Assembly: GCA_004154925.1 (NCBI GenBank)
Contig: QJNS01000698.1
Location: 186,001-250,000, forward strand
Reading direction: 5' to 3'
Source of the DNA: Monosporascus cannonballus
Lineage: Eukaryota > Ascomycota > Sordariomycetes > Xylariales
DNA length: 64,000 nt
The translations under genes were made by a program, and so were the position numbers. Position 1 is the first letter of the stretch; the number at the start of each line of letters is the position of its first letter. Shown here piece by piece: positions 23,994 to 34,285 of this stretch. The notes under the pieces are model-generated. The model searched no databases, was not told the origin of the DNA, and saw nothing but the letters and a program-made list of their open reading frames with translations.

Positions 23994-24358
23994 TATGACA
24001 ACTAGGCGGTTTAACCAATTATTAAACCTTAAGTCGACGGGTTTATGTTAACAGGAATATCGTAGGAATCTAAGTAATAAATACAGTAACGTATTACATC
24101 TTATAATGCCAAAGGTGCTTTAGGTAACGAATTGTTATTATAAATTAAGGTTATCTAAATTATAAAAATAATAAATATTTTTATACCTAATTTTTTTATC
24201 CTGTTAAGCCTGGCTTTAAAGGCTTTACGATTAATCCTGTCGAGCCTGGCTCTAAAGGCTCTACGATCGATCCTGTCGAGCCATTACGTGACTCGACCCA
24301 TATGGCTTAGTTATTGTTGCGACCGTTTCCTGAGGCCGCAGCCCGTTAGGTCATAATA
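23994..24358 (-). repeat. LTR, right copy (5' LTR of the element)
   Basis: 365 bp from TATGACAACTAGG to CCGTTAGGTCATAATA. It is less mutated than the left copy and contains two 36-bp tandem units (24200-24235, 24236-24271) plus a partial third, each with GAGCCTGGCTC-like inverted symmetry. The left LTR has the same units at 17470-17505 and 17506-17541. Confidence 0.93.
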
Positions 24359-24363
24359 GATTT
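24359..24363. repeat. Target-site duplication GATTT (right)
   Basis: Matches 17258-17262 exactly and abuts the right LTR. Confidence 0.85.
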
Positions 24364-24410
24364 CCTATACAAAATCGTCAAAATCGCTATATTTTCAATA
24401 ATACTTTAAA
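24359..24410 (+). mobile_element. 3' end of the interrupted LINE copy (right part)
   Basis: GATTTCCTATACAAAATC continues the LINE 3' sequence broken at 17262; the intact copy (25085-25140, minus) reads CATTTCCCATACAAAATC. Removing the LTR element and one GATTT restores a continuous match until about 24410. C-to-T changes suggest RIP here too. Confidence 0.65.
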
Positions 24411-25084
24411 ATTCGAATAAAAATCAGAAAATTAAGTGGCCTTGAATACTATTATTAGTTTTAAGCCCTTTATCGAGTAAGCATATTTATAAAATTGTAA
24501 TAATTACGTAATATTTTTTTAGATATTTTATTATATTTGAAATTACGTTTTATTATATATTTTATATGTACTAAGAAAAAAATTCATAACTTTCTTAATT
24601 TTAGTAATATTAAAAAGATATTTTATATATTATTATTTGTTTTTATTGGCTACATAATTAGGCTTTCTTATTTTAATATCTTTATTAAATATAAAGATAT
24701 AACATAAAACTTAAAAGTGATGTAAAAGTGAGGAATGTTTTGTATGGGAAAAATGATATTCTATTTTCAAATAATAATAACGTAACGAATAAGACCTATA
24801 TATAAATAATATTTTGATATTTTATAAAAAGTAACTTGAGTTACATTAAATAAAAATATTATTTTTATTTATTTTTGTTACGTATTTTATTCATAACTAA
24901 GTTTACTCGTCTAATCTTAACATTTTGCCATACAATTTGTATGTAAAAATATTAACGTTTAATTTTGTCAACTTTAAACATAAGTCTCTTGCTATAAATA
25001 TAAATATTTTTAATGATATTCGATATATCGTCTTATTTTAATGTTTTAATTGTTATTTAGTCGTCCGTTTCTTAACACCTATTT
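24411..25084. other. AT-rich, probably RIPed DNA between two LINE 3' ends
   Basis: Very AT-rich with no reading frame. Composition matches the RIPed element but no LTR or known repeat is recognisable. It ends abruptly at the GC-normal LINE fragment. Confidence 0.5.
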
Positions 25085-26715
25085 TTGTTAATTAGTTATA
25101 AATATGCAGTTTTGTTGATTTTGTATGGGAAATGGCGGCGCGTTGAGGAGGTGGGGCGTTGATCGGGGTGCCCGCCTTATGTTCCATCCGGATTTGCTGT
25201 GTCATTCCATCTGGATTTGCTGTGTCATTCCATCTACCGAGAAATGGCAAGTCCCTCCATCTCGCATCCGCTGCTTGCTTGAGACTCTTTCGTTCAGCCT
25301 CCCACCTAGGGCATTCGATGAGGAAGTGCTTCACTGTTTCCAGTCGGCCACATTCGCATAAGTTCATCGGTGATGCGTTAATCCTTGCTAAGTATCCATT
25401 TAGCCTGCACCTTTCCGTTCGTAGTTGTGCGAAGATTGCCGCATCCTCGCCGGACAGGCGATCATAAATACGCTTCGTATGCTTTTGCGGGAGAGCCTTG
25501 TCTATTTCTTTAGTGAAACGGCCAGTTCTTGTGGGCTGGAGAAGCATCCTCCAATGCTTTTCACTGTGTTCCTTATCTTTCCACAAGTCTACCCGGCATA
25601 GCTCCTTCGTCGACATGGTAGTGGCCGATATTTTGGAGGGTTCCCTTGCCAGCGTGTTCGTTGCTTCATTACCAACGACGTTTGAGTGACCGAGGACCCA
25701 GCGGAGATGAACCCTGTGACCTTCTCCCTCAATCGCCCACATTGCCCTTATAGCCTGTTCTACCATCGCTTGGCTATTTTGTCGGCGTGGTCTCTCAAAA
25801 TTCCTCGGTGCGCTTTGGTTATTCGAAAAGATGTCGGATACATGGGATCGGCAGGGAAATGTGGCCACGCACCGCTCAATTAACTTGATGGTCCTCACAA
25901 TGACTATTAGATCAGCGTAATGATGGTGGCACCTCTGTATCATTTCGCTGAAGAACGGCCGACCGTCGGCAAAGGCAGCACTAATCCCAGATCTCTCCAT
26001 CCGAGTGAATCCATGGGTGAAGATCGACCAGCTTAGCATCGATCCGTTCCTGTTCTGAGCGCTCGCTCGTACATTTTCCAGTGCATCCTCCGTAGATTTA
26101 ATAATGACTTTTGTCCCAGGTAGCCACGGCGGTATACAAAATGGCTTGGTCTTTTCCAGCTTGTTGGCCTTGAGGGTTCAAACCATTCCTGTATGATATG
26201 TAACAGTGCTTTGTGCCTGTTTTTCCGCTGGACAACGTTTCAGGGGAGGATCCAGAAAGGGTGCTTGTCCGGCAGCGTGTCCGAGTTGACCTAGAGATGA
26301 CGGGTTTGTTCGTGTGGCCTGATTTCGACTGGCGCGATATACGCTTCGGCCTCCGTTATAGAGGAAGCTACCGTGCGGAACGCTCCAACTACAGCTCGTG
26401 CCCCCGATGGCTTGTGTCTGTCGGAGTTTATCGATATGCCGTTCGGAAGTCTTGGGAACCAAACTGGTGACCCATAGTCCATAACCGGAGCCACTGTTGT
26501 CAGGTACGGCTCCCTGGCCGTCTGTGGTCGGAGACCCTTGAGCCTCTGTAGGCCTGGGGCTGCGATTTTGTCTTTGGATGACGCCCGCGCAACGTGCGAG
26601 TTCCAGTCCAGCCTTGCGTCGAGAATAATACCCAGGAGTTTTACCGTATCTGGCGATTCCGTTTGTTTATGAAGGATAGCGCTTATCCGACTTACAGAGG
26701 CCAGACGGAGTACTA
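25085..26715 (-). mobile_element. 5'-truncated Tad-like LINE fragment (RT C-terminus, RNase H, CCHC-type end)
   Basis: On the minus strand the sequence encodes the end of a non-LTR reverse-transcriptase ORF2. First comes a C-terminal RT/thumb portion (KLLGIILDARLDWNSHV, then APVMDYGSPVWFPRL and ITEAEAYIAPVEIRP). Next is an RNase H region ending in WVLGHSNVVGNEATNTLA. Last is a Cys/His block CECGRLETVKHFLIECPRW as in Tad and other fungal LINEs. The longest open piece is 26039-25092 (315 codons); the upstream part (26178-26700) needs frame changes. Base composition is normal, so it escaped RIP or arrived later than the neighbouring island. A 23-bp tandem duplication lies at 25190-25235. Confidence 0.9.
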
Positions 26716-28434
26716 ACTAGCACCCTTGAAATGGGGGGTCCATGCTAGATAAAACATGCTGTCATTTCAGCTGCATTGTCATCTAGCTAGATGCGGAGCA
26801 ATGCTAACACCCCTGTCCCTGGGGCACTTAAATCTGGACCCTTCCGCCGGGCCCGCAGTTTCGGCCTCGAATTCCTGGAGTCCAAAAAGAGGTTAACATC
26901 TAATGTGGAGAGATCTTCCTCCTTACGCATAGTTCTGACGTACACTATTACACCGGCAGAAAGCGTTGAAACCCCGTCCATACTGTACACGACCAAGATC
27001 CTGAGAATCGGCATTGGCCAACACTACGAGGACGACGTCGTCGTCGTCGTCATCGAGACCGGCCAAAGGGAAGAGGAGGAGGGCGGCGACTTCTGGGTGA
27101 GCGCGTAAATGCTCGGACATGGTGGGTAACGAGAGGGTGTTAAGCGTTGAGGGCATCGTCCCATCCTACTCGTCGTTCCCCCGCGATCTGGAGTTGATGC
27201 CGCTAAATATTAGATCTGTGAGTGTACCGTCCCGGCTGACTGCAAATATTAATGCAAGGCACATAAGCCTTGAATAGATATGTCTGACAAATGAATGACA
27301 TGGAACATGTAGTACTGCTTTGTGCACTTGGCTTGTTACTCCTGTCCCTCCCCATCATTTTGGCTACATCTTGCCTACGCTTAGTTTATCAACATACTTA
27401 TAGAAACTCACAGGCCGTCCAACGAGCGAAACGCTGGGAACCAAGCTGTCCCACCGGACCCTCAAAACGGGGATCACACCCAACTAGCAAGCAATAACCG
27501 CCAAGATGATGCAGAAGATAGGGGGGAAAGTTCTTCAAGTTCCGCATCAAGGGAATCTGCTGGGACCTGTCCATGCCAGTATCTTCGTCGTCGGGGCGCC
27601 AAATGAGATACCCTAGATACTTCTAGAACCATGGGCCGCTGACCACTTGTGCCGGGTTCCCCTACCGGTTCGTACTAAGACTGGCGCATGCCTTCCGGAA
27701 TAGTCGGGATGGCGGCCTCGGGGAACTTGGTAATGCCCCGTAAGATCCTGGTGGCATCTCATGTGTCACAGTTAGGCTGATCGCGAGAAAAGGTTGCATA
27801 GAGTGTGAGAAGTGATAATTGTCTGACTAGAATTTAGCTCTAGAGAGCTGTAGCTAAGAAATTCTCTATATACTGTGAGCGCGCCGGAACTAGGTTTTCC
27901 CGGGGTGCTGTGGAGCTTGATGACTAACACAGATACCCCTATTCCACGACATCATAACCCACAGCGTCTCGTCACGGTTCTATTCGGCAATCTTTATATA
28001 GCATGCGTCGACTGCGCTCCGAACCTCCTTTATGAACTTCAGTCTCTGAGATATATTTCTGCCTGGCCTCCTCTTCAACTCCCGTCGGCTCCCTCCTAGC
28101 CAAATTACTCTCGCGATTTGATACTGCGAAACTTGCTAGCGGGAGAATCGCCTCGATCCGCATTTCCCAGAACTCTGTCTCGCGAAGTAACTTGCTAGGA
28201 CCTGTCGAGCTAATGACAGACGGTAACTCCACCCCAAAGGCAACAAGGGTCAGACGGCGAAGGAGCTTCTTAAGGCCCCTCAATATCGTATCGAGGTCCG
28301 AGTTAATAGCGATCACCCGAGAGACCATCATTTCATTCTGGTAGGTCGACGAGCGTCTTTGGCTTCGCGGTTGCATGATAGTTGATCCCTCCCGGCTACA
28401 TTGCTGGTCGACCTAGTGCCTCCAAAGCCTGGGC
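26716..28434. other. Intergenic region, no confident gene
   Basis: Short frames only (for example 26791-27108, 27972-28376). None has a recognisable motif. A short GAC/GTC trinucleotide run sits at about 27029-27053. Confidence 0.4.
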
Positions 28435-28442
28435 CCAACCTC
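28435..28442. repeat. Target-site duplication CCAACCTC (left)
   Basis: Eight bases immediately left of the MITE, repeated exactly at 28654-28661. Eight base pairs is the hAT duplication length. Confidence 0.9.
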
Positions 28443-28482
28443 TAGGGTTTGCAATGGGTACCCAAATGGGTACCCATCACTA
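28443..28482 (+). repeat. Left terminal inverted repeat of the MITE
   Basis: Forty bases, differing at one position from the reverse complement of 28614-28653. Confidence 0.9.
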
Positions 28483-28613
28483 TCCACGACGTAAATTCAC
28501 ACGTCATAAAAGCTTAATACTTAGGGTTTCCTAGAAAGATTTATTATACAAGTAATTCTGTATTGTTTACAGATGTTTATTATTTATTTATGATTGGAAA
28601 TATCATCCGTGGG

Positions 28614-28653
28614 TAGTAATGGGTACCCATTTGGGTACCCATTGCAAACCCTA
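28614..28653 (-). repeat. Right terminal inverted repeat of the MITE
   Basis: Mirror of the left repeat with one mismatch near the inner end. Confidence 0.9.
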
Positions 28654-28661
28654 CCAACCTC
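28654..28661. repeat. Target-site duplication CCAACCTC (right)
   Basis: Exact copy of 28435-28442. Confidence 0.9.
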
Positions 28662-29979
28662 TTTCTTCGAGTGAATTTTAAGACCTGAAAGGAAAACAAG
28701 ACGTAGCTAAGTGAGCGCTTACTATTGTTCAGGCCTTGTAAAGGAATCAATGCGATCAAAACCTACCATATTTTATGTCTCGACAATCCCCATACAAAAC
28801 TTTATCACCACAAGAGGCCATAGCTCTTGCGAAGCGTATATATAAATCGAATAGAATATCTTGAGATGTCGGACCTTATAGCGGTCAATCTGGAATCAAC
28901 AAAATCGTGTACACCATTTCGAACTACGATGGACCTGTGCCTGAACATATGGCTGACTTCTGGGATGGACTGATGACAGCGCGAACAGGGCAACCACATA
29001 CTCCGACGGAGCAATCCCGTAGCAATGCTACAGGGCAAAATCAGACTACGTCGGAGTCGGACTTGGCGTGGAGCGTAGATATGTGCGGGGGCTAGCTTGA
29101 CTACCATTATGCGCAGTGACATTCTTTTTCTTTATTTTGGTGTCTGTGAGAGGTGGTACAGCCGGGAGGAGCGCGGGGAGGGGGTCGGTGCTCATCTGGA
29201 GGCAATCCAGTCACCTACTAAGACTTCTCGCTAAGGGAAGATAATCGTCGACGCCGGTCAATGGACTTAGTAGCTACTCATTTCTGTTAGTATGCCTAGT
29301 TATATATTCTGTGTGGTAAATCAGATCCTAACTTAGGTTGGCACTTTGAAACCTGCATAAAGGGGTCGGCGTCATTTAGGACGGCTGTCAGCCAATCCTC
29401 ATGTCTAATGAGGCTGTCGTAGGAGTAAATAGTTCTGTTTTTGGCACCCAGGTGATATGTGGGATAAGGTTGAGAGCTACGGTGGCTCTGATGGATATCC
29501 TACTTACCAGTTAACTGCACAGCTGCAAAGGTGTCCTGCGTAACACGTCGGCGACGTGATGCCAAGGCAATACAGGTAGAAACCACTCACTCACATCTCA
29601 TCATCCCGGAAGCACAGTATAGCAACAACATCCGAGATACGAAATTTTGGGTTACAAGCTATTACCATATCATGCTCATTAATCAGCTATGACTAGAGAA
29701 TCATGTTTCTGTCCTATAAGAAACACCCAGTGTCAATGCTTTCCAGAGCCTTATGCGCTTACAAATGCACACGTTCATGATCCCTTATGCAACCGTCCAT
29801 CCATCGTAGATTACGATCCGCCACCGCCTGCCAACCGTCGTAGTCGTCATCATTAAGGTCCGTATCATCCGCACGCATGTAACAGCCATGTCGCATCTGA
29901 AATGGGGCACTGGGGAATTACGCGAAAGAGAGCATCATATTCGACGTGAGCGCAGAGCGATATTTTCCGGTCCTCGTTT
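28662..29979. other. Intergenic region, no confident gene
   Basis: A 62-codon plus-strand frame at 28907-29095 has fairly protein-like composition (NYDGPVPEHMADFWDG) but no connected exons. Nothing else stands out. Confidence 0.4.
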
Positions 29980-30684
29980 CTAGATGTTGATCATGGCGAC
30001 GAGAGCTGCTCCACCCCAGAGGCAAGTGAAGCCGAATGAACCAGTGGGGAGAGCAGCGGCCGCCTGAGAGGTAGACGGTACCTCGCTGGTAGAGGGCTCG
30101 GTGACGCTGCCGGAGCCAGACGCGGTCGGAGTGCGGGTGTGAGAGTGGTGAGTGGTGGAAGGGCCAGTGGTGACAGAGCTTCCAGTCTCGGTGCCGGTAG
30201 CAGTTCCAGTTCCCGTCGGGGTACCAGTGGCAGTGTCCGAAGCACCAGTCCCGGTAGGAACAATGACGGAGCCGGAGCTAGTGCCGGGGACCTCTACGGT
30301 AGTAGAGGGAGTGGAGATGGAGACAATCAAGGTGCTGGTGCCGATCGTAGGAATCGGAACACCGCTAGTGACAGTACTGGGCAAGGTAGGCGGGATGATA
30401 CCGGGGTTAGTAGGTGTCTCAGTAGGCAGGCCGGTGATCGGGGTCGCCGTCTCCGTCACCGTGGCGCAAGAGCAGATGGTAGAGACATGCTCATCAGCCT
30501 CGACATTGGCCTGAATTGGAATGGAAGTCAGCATTTGTGGCGTGGTAGTAGGTAGATGTGGATGGAGTAGAAGAATCACAGGACGAAGAGGAAACAGAGA
30601 CAGCATAGAGAAAAAGAGAGGAAAGTGACTTACCATGCCGGTGGTAGCCATGGTCCCGAAAACCACAACCTTAAGGAACTGCAT
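29980..30684 (-). CDS. Secreted Ser/Thr-rich, probably GPI-anchored wall protein
   Basis: Spliced model: exon 1 30684-30634 (17 codons, signal peptide start MQFLKVVVFGTMATTGM) and exon 2 30510-29980, total 193 residues. The intron (30633-30511) has GTAAGT and ATTCAG ends and is 123 bp with no stop, so the unspliced frame is also open (234 residues). The mature part has a short Cys pair (TICSCATVTETATP) followed by ~130 residues dominated by Thr, Ser, Pro and Gly with TGT-like repeats, a heavily O-glycosylated stalk. The C-terminus is a short hydrophobic tail (FTCLWGGAALVAMINI) preceded by small residues, as for a GPI signal. It resembles fungal cell-wall stalk proteins; no enzymatic domain is present. 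Confidence 0.8.
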   Translation of the reverse strand: MQFLKVVVFGTMATTGMVSHFPLFFSMLSLFPLRPVILLLHPHLPTTTPQMLTSIPIQANVEADEHVSTICSCATVTETATPITGLPTETPTNPGIIPPTLPSTVTSGVPIPTIGTSTLIVSISTPSTTVEVPGTSSGSVIVPTGTGASDTATGTPTGTGTATGTETGSSVTTGPSTTHHSHTRTPTASGSGSVTEPSTSEVPSTSQAAAALPTGSFGFTCLWGGAALVAMINI

Positions 30685-31859
30685 CCTGACGATGTTGCTT
30701 GATGATGTAGTGGGAATATCAATCGTGAAGGTAGTTCTTGCCGAAAGAAGGGATTCAAGATCTGAAGGCTTTGATGTTCGTAAGTGAGCCAGACTTGTCG
30801 GGATGGGAAAGAATGGAAAAGAGAGAGTAGTGGGAGGAGAAGAATTTATGAGTACGAGTGCGAGTGTGGGTGTGGAAAGTGGGCGGTTTGTTGCCGTGGG
30901 TGATTAGGAAGGTACGACCCCAGGTAGGTAATTACGTACAATGGGCAGGAAAGAGGTACGTACTCAAGTTGAATGTACAGGTGCCTGAGCGGCCAGGGCG
31001 ATAGGTACGAAGATACCTATGACTATAGGGAGAGATGGGAGGAAGCAGGCAGGTGCAATCCGTATCGATATCGATATGGCTTTCCTGTTTGGTCAGGTAA
31101 TGGATGAAAGTTGGGCAATAGATGGAGGGGATGTTTCCCTTCGACTCCTACCCCTATTATACGGCGAAACACAGGGTCAACGCGTCCAGGGAGGATGGAC
31201 AAGCTAGGTAGATAGTGACTGGCTATGCAATCCCTGAATTTTCTGTCTCTTATTTTCTGTCCGTCTCAAAGAACTAACAGTGTACCTGTAGTCTGTATCA
31301 GATGAACTGACTAGGTTCTATATCATCTCGCCACCCATACTGGGTCTTCACTACTGCCACCGCCCGTGGCCGGCCCCATCAGGACAGTGTCATTCTAACC
31401 GCTGCCGCGTTTTCTGAAGTCATACTCACTGTAGGGAGCTACGTAGATGGCGGTGCCTGTTGTAGCATCGTTGCACTGTGATCAATGCCGCTATCCTCCT
31501 TGTGCAACGACTCTATGTTTCATGTTAGATCTAAAGCAAGGCATATATGTAAGCAATCTTGGATAGTGTTTCACATTACTGATGTAATTTTAGATTTCGC
31601 CTCATCAGTCAAACTTCCACTCTCCGGTTCGCAATAAAAGAACAAGAGCGTCCGGAGACTTTCGCCGCATTCTCCTTGTGATGTATATTCATGATTTCAT
31701 CATAACCCACTAGTTCGGCTGTTGCGCAAATGAAGACTTAGAACAGGCCCTGCAGCTGTGTCTCGGCTAATTTTTGTCAGAGGTTGGCCTGAAATTACCC
31801 ACACTTAGAAGTCGCTTCGAGTAACCGTCCCTGACCGAGAAATTCATGTTGGTACTACG
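30685..31859. other. Upstream region of the wall-protein gene, no gene seen
   Basis: Purine-rich just upstream of the start (30780-30900), otherwise unremarkable. Confidence 0.45.
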
Positions 31860-32745
31860 TTAATATCCGGCCCTTCTTCTTGGATCCCAGGCCACGTTTC
31901 GCGGCGACGGGTGGCACTTCATAGAAATCATTATATTATCGCGTCCTTCTTGGTGCTCCTGACAGGCCAGTTTCTGTGTTACGGGCTGCCCTCTCCCACG
32001 ATCCGGACCACCAGCCCTTACATGATGCCAAGGATATAGCATTCTCTCGCAGGTACCTGTCTGGCAAGAAGAGCAAGGCTATAATGAAGGCGGAACGTGG
32101 AGATGATAAACGTCACCCACTCGGCCCAGCGCCAGCCTAATCGCTTGTGGGAGCCAACCCATGTCGATGCTATGGGGGCTATAACGGGGGCTATATCCAC
32201 GTCAGTAACTATCCTGGATTGTGATTATGCGGAAGCCCCCTATCCGATGCTGGCCCAGGCAATGATGGGAAACATGAAGGAACTCTTATCGGGTCGGAAC
32301 TGGTCACCAACACGAGAGCCATTAATGCCCAACGTTGCGTTCGATAACAGGGCAACGAAGTCGCGACAGACGACCTGCCCCGCGAACTTCGGGACCAGGG
32401 CGGAACCATAAGGAAGAGCATGTAGCAGAACTTCGAGACCAGATACGTCGGGTTGCGACCGACCGTCTCCGACAGCGGGCCCCAGCAAACGGCGCGCTCG
32501 AGCCGATGCGCGAACAGGTACATGACGATGGTCAGGTTCCCCGCCGGCCTGCCGATCCCGAACTCCCCGCTGATCTGCGTGTTCATCGTCGACTCGGCGG
32601 CGCCGGCCCACCCCTGCGCGAATATCAGCAGTGAAAGGACCGCGATGCTCCTGGAGCGGGAGGTCAAGGGCCAGTACTGGGGGTCCAAGTGGTCGTCCTC
32701 CCCGGATGTGCGGACGACTATCTTGCTGTCGCCGCCCTGGTTCAA
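31860..32745 (-). pseudogene. Relic of an MFS (DHA1-type) transporter
   Basis: The first third of a major-facilitator transporter is recognisable in shifting frames. It starts from MNQGGDSKIVVRTSGEDDHL and DPQYWPLTSRSRSIAVLSLL (32745 onward, TM1 follows). Next come GEFGIGRP and LTIVMYLFA (TM2), ERAVCWGPLSETVGRNPTYL (the loop 2-3 region, usually GPLSExxGRRP), and PVIAPIASTWVGSHKRLGWRW with AEWVTF (TM4-5 region, 32018-32200). Several frame changes and in-frame stops interrupt it, and the C-terminal TM7-12 half is absent. This is a dead gene fragment, possibly a former drug or toxin exporter; substrate unknown. Confidence 0.8.
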
Positions 32746-34187
32746 AGCCGAGTGAGAACTCGAGGTCCCCTCGTCGACTGCTACCCCGGTTCCGTCCAGG
32801 GAAGAAATTCTATGCCGGCTTCCACCTCAAGTGAGCCGGGACCTCAGGAGGGGACCTTGGCTTTGTGATCTGCGGCGCCTACTTAGCTGCCGTTGGGACC
32901 TGCCGCCCGATGCGACAATATTGCAGGTAAAACTGCATTTCCCACCCGGCTCGGCCCGGCAGCCTACCTAAGCAAGTGTGATATTCGCGCAACTCTGCAA
33001 GGCCCAATGGTATTTGAGCCGATTCGAAGTCTGCGACGCAGGTTGAACGAGTCACGTGCCACATTGCCCGTCTCGGCCTTCCACTCGGCCTTCACATGCC
33101 ATGCATCAACCCCTTGACCCCTACACAGCCCCGACCAACTACCGTGAAACTGTAGATGCGATCTGCAGGGTCCAGGGCTGGTGGGGTAAATGCCATCACA
33201 GTGACGGAATCGAGGATGACCCGACCAGGAAGCCCTGCATCTCCAGACGGGATAGGATATAATGCGGTTGAAGGTGTTCCCCCGGAAATGGATCTTCCAC
33301 AGTTTGATACCCATTAGCCTTCCAATAACCATTACCCAGTGTTAATGGACCTCCTTTTTGCACACGCCTACCTATCTAATTAACTTTAAATTCTCTAAGA
33401 TAGCATATGGTTTCCTAACTACAATGCGTGCTAATAAGCTATGCACCTATCCAGCTACCTCTATACTCAGGATTGGTTCCAGTGCAGTGTTGCTGAAATC
33501 GAAGAGTGAACAGCCCCCCTGAGATCGGTGTGGATTGTCATGTCCCCCTATTCTGAACTGCCCAACCAGTCGAAGTTATATATGTACACCCCCTCATTGA
33601 AGTCTTGCTGATATGTATGTATGGGGTCGCGGCTTCAGGCACAGTCTCTCAAACGCGACCGTCAACCAACTTTCACTTCAACACCACCCACGATAGCCGT
33701 AACATGCTTCCTCTAAACCCCTGCGTCTTCAATGTACCCCTCTCTAAACAGCAGCCTTCAGGGGTCATCCCAGTGCATGCGCGCAGAATGGCACGCATCC
33801 CCCAATCTTCGGGCACTTGTTCTTTAGAGGAGAATCGCGGGGTTGAACGTTGCCCCACTTCCACGGCTGGAGGCAGGTCTCCACAATAAGACCGCAGTTG
33901 GTTCCGCAGGAAACGCAACCACCCGGCTAAATAACTGCCTGAATAAGCCAGAGTTGCTAGGGATGGCCTTCGATGAAAGGGTAGCAATAAGGGATAATAA
34001 AGACAGGCCCACATGCATCCATACTCGGGTTAAATCAAACCACAGCAGATGCTGGGAAGGGGCGCCCTGGAAAAATAAAAAAAAAACAAAAACAAAAAAA
34101 GAAAAAAGGAAAGAAAAGGTAAAAGGACTACACATTCGCAAAAGAGAATTGATGCGATTGAGAGTGCAACTGAGAAAAAAGAAGGAG
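32746..34187. other. Intergenic region, no gene seen
   Basis: No plausible gene. An A-rich run at about 34072-34120 lies just downstream of the tRNA (T-rich on its strand) and likely serves as its Pol III terminator. Confidence 0.45.
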
Positions 34188-34285
34188 CGACACCTGCAGG
34201 ATTCGAACCTGCGCTCCCGAAGGAAATGCCTAGACTAGACCCGAGGAATAGCAGGGCATCGCGTTAACCACTCCGCCAAAGTGCC
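34188..34285 (-). tRNA. tRNA-Ser(GCU) with intron
   Basis: On the minus strand a full cloverleaf can be folded: 7-bp acceptor stem (two G-U pairs), D arm, anticodon stem ATGCC/GGCAT, a long variable arm (CCTTCGGG region) typical of serine, and the T arm GGTTCGAATCC. The anticodon is GCT (34250-34252). A 17-nt intron (34232-34248) follows the base 3' of the anticodon, the standard position. Downstream is T-rich. Discriminator base is G. Confidence 0.93.

Larger units (their letters stand above)
17263..24358 (-). mobile_element. RIP-degraded LTR retrotransposon (Ty3/gypsy-like), full length 7096 bp
   Basis: Bounded by two ~365-bp direct LTRs with perfect 5-bp target duplications. The inside is extremely AT-rich and full of stops. 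On the minus strand a reverse-transcriptase active-site motif YYLDDIFIFS is readable around 20900-20930, so the element runs right to left. Near the left end of its gag region (about 23800-23950, minus) a frame starting MSIST reads well except for TAG/TAA codons at expected Gln positions. LTR differences are nearly all C/T or G/A. This is the signature of RIP. Gypsy rather than copia is inferred from the YLDD context, the TSD size and the overall length; integrase position relative to RT was not resolved. The element is certainly dead. Confidence 0.93.
28443..28653. mobile_element. hAT-type MITE, 211 bp, complete
   Basis: Perfectly bounded non-autonomous DNA transposon. It starts TAGGGTTTGC and ends GCAAACCCTA, has ~40-bp terminal inverted repeats with a single mismatch, and is flanked by an 8-bp direct duplication. 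Each inverted repeat contains two copies of the palindrome-like ATGGGTACCCA. The ~130-bp middle is AT-rich and non-coding. Eight-bp target duplications and the termini place it with hAT elements. The near-identity of the two ends suggests recent insertion and no RIP. Confidence 0.92.

Noticed and set aside
27029..27053. GAC/GTC trinucleotide run as a coding Asp repeat
   Set aside because: No gene around it; a chance microsatellite.
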